Positions 61,599 through 64,000 of a stretch of 64,000 nucleotides of DNA are shown piece after piece; position 1 is the first letter of the stretch; the number at the start of each line of letters is the position of its first letter. This stretch comes from Sphingomonas mollis (GTDB lineage: Bacteria > Pseudomonadota > Alphaproteobacteria > Sphingomonadales > Sphingomonadaceae): contig NZ_JAELXS010000002.1 in assembly GCF_016427505.1 (NCBI RefSeq), positions 62,001 through 126,000 on the forward strand, in the 5' to 3' direction. The notes beneath the pieces were generated by a model. It did no database searches. It was given only the letters and a program-made list of their open reading frames with translations, and was not told where the DNA came from. The position numbers were made by a program, and so were the translations under genes.

Positions 61599-62906
61599 CT
61601 ATGTCGGTAGTTCCTCATTGGCGGCGAGTGCCGAGCCAGCCAGATAAAGCGACCCGGCGATCAGCACGATACCGGCCGTTTCGACGCAGGCCAGGGCAGC
61701 CTCGACCGAATCGGCCATCGTCGCCTCCAGCCGGAGTTCATGCGCCAGTCCGGCCAACGCCGCCGGATCGTGATGCTCATGCCCCGGCACCGGCACGGCC
61801 ACCACGCGGCCGACCGATGACGACAGCAGCCGCAACACCGCCGGCGCATCCTTGTTCGCCAGCATCCCCAGCACCAGCGTCACCGGCCGCCCCCGCGCGA
61901 TCCCGCGCAGCGCCCGCGCCACCGGCGCGGCGGCGGAGGGGTTATGCGCCCCGTCCAGCCACAACTCGCTCCCATCCGGCAACAATGTGGTCAGCGGCCC
62001 CGGCGACAATCGCTGCATCCGCGCGGGCCACTGCGCCCAATCCGCCGCCGCGCGATACGCCGCCTCCGGCACCGCCAGCGCTCCCTGATGGCGCAGCATC
62101 GCGATCGCCAGTGCCAGATTGCGCGACTGATGCGCGCCGATCAGGCGGGGGCGGTGCGTGACGACCGAAAATCCCGGATCGGCATAGCGCATCGTGGTCC
62201 GAGCCGTTTCGCTATGCCATTCACGCCCCCGCGCCAGCACCGTCGCGCGCGCGACAGCGGCCACCTGCGCGATGCGATCCGCTGAGCCTCGCGGATAGTT
62301 CATCGTGACGAGCGGAACCCCCGCCTTGGCAATGCCCGCCTTTTCCCCGGCGATCGTCACCGCACCGCGACCCAAAAAGGATTCGTGATCCACCCCCAAC
62401 GCCGCAATGCCGGTGACGGCCGGCGCGACGATGACGTTGGTGGCGTCCAGCCGCCCGCCCAATCCAACCTCGACGATGGTCGCCGCCGCCGGGGTTCGGG
62501 CAAACGCCAGGAATGCGGCGGCCGTCGTCACCTCGAAAAAGCTCGGACGGATATCCTCCGCGATATCCAGCACCTCGGCCAGCAGGTCGGCCAACGCCTC
62601 ATCATCGATCAGCCGGCCGGCAACCCTGATACGTTCGTTGAACCGAACCAGATGCGGGCTGGAATAGACGTGGACGGACAACCCCGCCGCCTCGATCGCC
62701 GCGCGCAGGAATGCGCAGGTCGATCCCTTGCCGTTCGTCCCGGCGACATGGAACACCGGCGGCATCGACAGATGCGGATCGCCCAGTCGCGCCAGCAGGG
62801 CGGCGATCCGCTCCAGTCCCAGCACATCCGCGCCGGGGGACAGCATCGCCAGCCGATCAAGCTGATGCTGGACGGCGGCATGCGAAGAAATGGCATGATC
62901 GGGCAT
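61599..62906 (-). CDS. folC: Bifunctional folylpolyglutamate/dihydrofolate synthase FolC
   Basis: 435 residues. The P-loop is HVAGTNGKGSTCAFLRAAIE, followed by SPHLVRFNERIRVAG and, later, GVDHESFLG, YPRGSADRI and LDGAHNPSAAAPVARALRG (catalytic/Mg region). Adds Glu to dihydropteroate and to folates. 34 bases downstream of accD on the same strand, the standard accD-folC order, so co-transcribed. Confidence 0.93.
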   Translation of the reverse strand: MPDHAISSHAAVQHQLDRLAMLSPGADVLGLERIAALLARLGDPHLSMPPVFHVAGTNGKGSTCAFLRAAIEAAGLSVHVYSSPHLVRFNERIRVAGRLIDDEALADLLAEVLDIAEDIRPSFFEVTTAAAFLAFARTPAAATIVEVGLGGRLDATNVIVAPAVTGIAALGVDHESFLGRGAVTIAGEKAGIAKAGVPLVTMNYPRGSADRIAQVAAVARATVLARGREWHSETARTTMRYADPGFSVVTHRPRLIGAHQSRNLALAIAMLRHQGALAVPEAAYRAAADWAQWPARMQRLSPGPLTTLLPDGSELWLDGAHNPSAAAPVARALRGIARGRPVTLVLGMLANKDAPAVLRLLSSSVGRVVAVPVPGHEHHDPAALAGLAHELRLEATMADSVEAALACVETAGIVLIAGSLYLAGSALAANEELPT

Positions 62907-62940
62907 GATGGTTCCTCGCCCGTATCCTATGGTTTGCCGG

Positions 62941-63801
62941 TTACGCCGCCGCCGCGCGGTTACCGCAGAGATAACCGATCACCTGCGCCAGCCGATCGCG
63001 CAGTTCCTTTCGATGAACCACCATGTCCAGCATCCCGTGATCGAGCAGATACTCCGCTCGCTGGAATCCCTCGGGCAGCTTTTCACGGATCGTGCTTTCT
63101 ATCACGCGCTGGCCGGCAAAGCCGATCAACGCGTTCGGCTCGGCGATCTGCACGTCGCCCAGCATCGCATAGCTGGCGGTGACGCCGCCCGTGGTCGGGT
63201 CGGTCAACACGACGATATAGGGCAGGCCGGCATCGTGCAGCATCTGGATAGCCACTGTGCTGCGCGGCATCTGCATCAGACTTAGGATACCTTCCTGCAT
63301 CCGTGCGCCGCCCGCCGCCGTGAAGATCAGGTACGGACAGCGATCCGCGATCGCCGCCTCTACGCCGCGAACGAACGCCTCGCCCACCGCCAGACCCATC
63401 GATCCGCCCATGAAGGCGAAATCCTGCACGCCCATCACCACCCGGTGCCCCAGGATCGTGCCGCGCGCATTCAACAGCGCGTCAGTCTCGGTCGTCGCGG
63501 TGCGCGCGGCCTTGATCCGATCGACATATTTCTTAGAATCGCGGAATTTCAACGGATCTTCCGGCACCTTGGGCGCGGGCAGTTGAGCACAACTGCCCTC
63601 GTCCAGAATTTGCGAAAAACGGATTTTCGGCCCGATGCGCTCGTGATGCTCGCACCGCGGGCAGACATAGAGGTTCTCCTCCATCTCGCGCGTGAAGACC
63701 ATCTGGCCGCATCCCTTGCACTTGTGCCAGAGATTCTCTTCCGGCTGGTCCTTCTTGGATTTGAAGGCCAGGGCATTGCGGACGTTGTTCAGCCAGCTCA
63801 T
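62941..63801 (-). CDS. accD: Acetyl-CoA carboxylase carboxyltransferase beta subunit AccD
   Basis: 286 residues. N-terminal zinc ribbon with four Cys: [17 protein letters not shown] and [12 protein letters not shown]. The carboxyltransferase fold is clear from [20 protein letters not shown] and [19 protein letters not shown]. Works with AccA to transfer carboxyl from biotin to acetyl-CoA, starting fatty-acid synthesis. The ATG overlaps the trpA stop (ATGA, 63798-63801). Confidence 0.95.
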   Translation of the reverse strand: MSWLNNVRNALAFKSKKDQPEENLWHKCKGCGQMVFTREMEENLYVCPRCEHHERIGPKIRFSQILDEGSCAQLPAPKVPEDPLKFRDSKKYVDRIKAARTATTETDALLNARGTILGHRVVMGVQDFAFMGGSMGLAVGEAFVRGVEAAIADRCPYLIFTAAGGARMQEGILSLMQMPRSTVAIQMLHDAGLPYIVVLTDPTTGGVTASYAMLGDVQIAEPNALIGFAGQRVIESTIREKLPEGFQRAEYLLDHGMLDMVVHRKELRDRLAQVIGYLCGNRAAAA

Positions 63802-64000
63802 CGGCCAGTTTCCTCGATACGATCGTTCCGGGCTGACGCAACGGCGTCGGCAAGGGAACGGATATAGGCGGTGACGGACGCCGGCGCATCCGCACCATGC
63901 TCCGCCACGACCTCGACGATCGCCGATCCGACGACCACCGCATCCGCGACCCGCGCCACGGCCGCGGCCTGTTTGGGGGTACGGATGCCGAAGCCGACCG
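63798..64000 (-). CDS. trpA: Tryptophan synthase alpha subunit, C-terminal part (cut by window end)
   Basis: The last 66 residues of the frame are visible: [35 protein letters not shown], closing with ...RIEETGR and the TGA at 63800-63798. The GFGI and VVVGSA stretches are the end of the TrpA barrel (phosphate-binding region). Converts indole-glycerol phosphate to indole and glyceraldehyde 3-phosphate. The rest lies beyond the right edge. Coupled to accD by a 4-base overlap. Confidence 0.92.
   Translation of the reverse strand, partial: VGFGIRTPKQAAAVARVADAVVVGSAIVEVVAEHGADAPASVTAYIRSLADAVASARNDRIEETGR

Noticed and set aside
1..64000. CRISPR arrays, insertion sequences, toxin-antitoxin pairs and secondary-metabolite clusters
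   Set aside because: No regularly spaced repeats, transposase motifs or typical gene sets were seen anywhere in the window apart from the integrase end at the left edge.

Overview
The window is a contiguous, high-GC piece of an alphaproteobacterial chromosome, most likely from Sphingomonas or a close sphingomonad. The hints are a PEPxxW sorting signal, UrcA, MipA/OmpV, a large TonB-dependent receptor, a DUF6628-like protein and the trpA-accD-folC order. Coding density is very high. No non-coding gap exceeds 300 bases. No insertion sequence, rRNA or CRISPR array was seen.

Layout: 0-0.4 kb holds the 3' end of a tyrosine recombinase gene abutting the 3' end of tRNA-Asn, so the left edge looks like the boundary of an integrated element. 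0.4-4.2 kb: nadK-moaA and an EAL-domain regulator with a small secreted NTF2-like protein. 4.3-10.2 kb: secreted metallophosphatase, PEP-CTERM protein and TonB-dependent receptor, closed by a strong terminator. 10.3-21.9 kb is a cell-envelope region: VirJ/AcvB-like hydrolase, a GH18-NodB-GT2 polysaccharide enzyme, a two-component system with PDZ and DUF1003 partners, MipA/OmpV, DUF2147 and MprF (lysyl-phosphatidylglycerol synthase/flippase). 21.9-28.1 kb is C4-dicarboxylate uptake: DctD, DctB, DctA and an AlgE-like porin. 28.3-38.5 kb: Crp/Fnr regulator, an M3 peptidase with an MFS transporter, GH97 glucosidase opposite a LacI regulator, and an EF-hand/response regulator/kinase operon. 38.7-51.2 kb is an acyl-CoA catabolic region: two thioesterases, three acyl-CoA dehydrogenases, a phosphotransferase, an SDR and a FadJ-like enzyme, with a tandem-TetR regulator and a soluble PAS chemoreceptor-like protein. 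51.4-64 kb is mainly housekeeping: pcrA/uvrD, rsmD, an RluB-type synthase with a long basic tail, an AmpG-like transporter, folC, accD and the end of trpA.

Most notable: (1) MprF and a VirJ/AcvB-like enzyme, which act oppositely on lysyl-phosphatidylglycerol in relatives, flank a three-domain polysaccharide enzyme; (2) the DctD-like regulator lacks the GAFTGA loop needed for sigma-54 activation, a DctD-type palindrome lies before dctA, and no GG-N10-GC promoter core is found there; (3) a regulator made of two fused TetR units; (4) a two-component operon encoding DUF1003 and PDZ proteins, divergent from mipA with two perfect inverted repeats between. All functions are inferred from sequence motifs read by eye; no database search was run.
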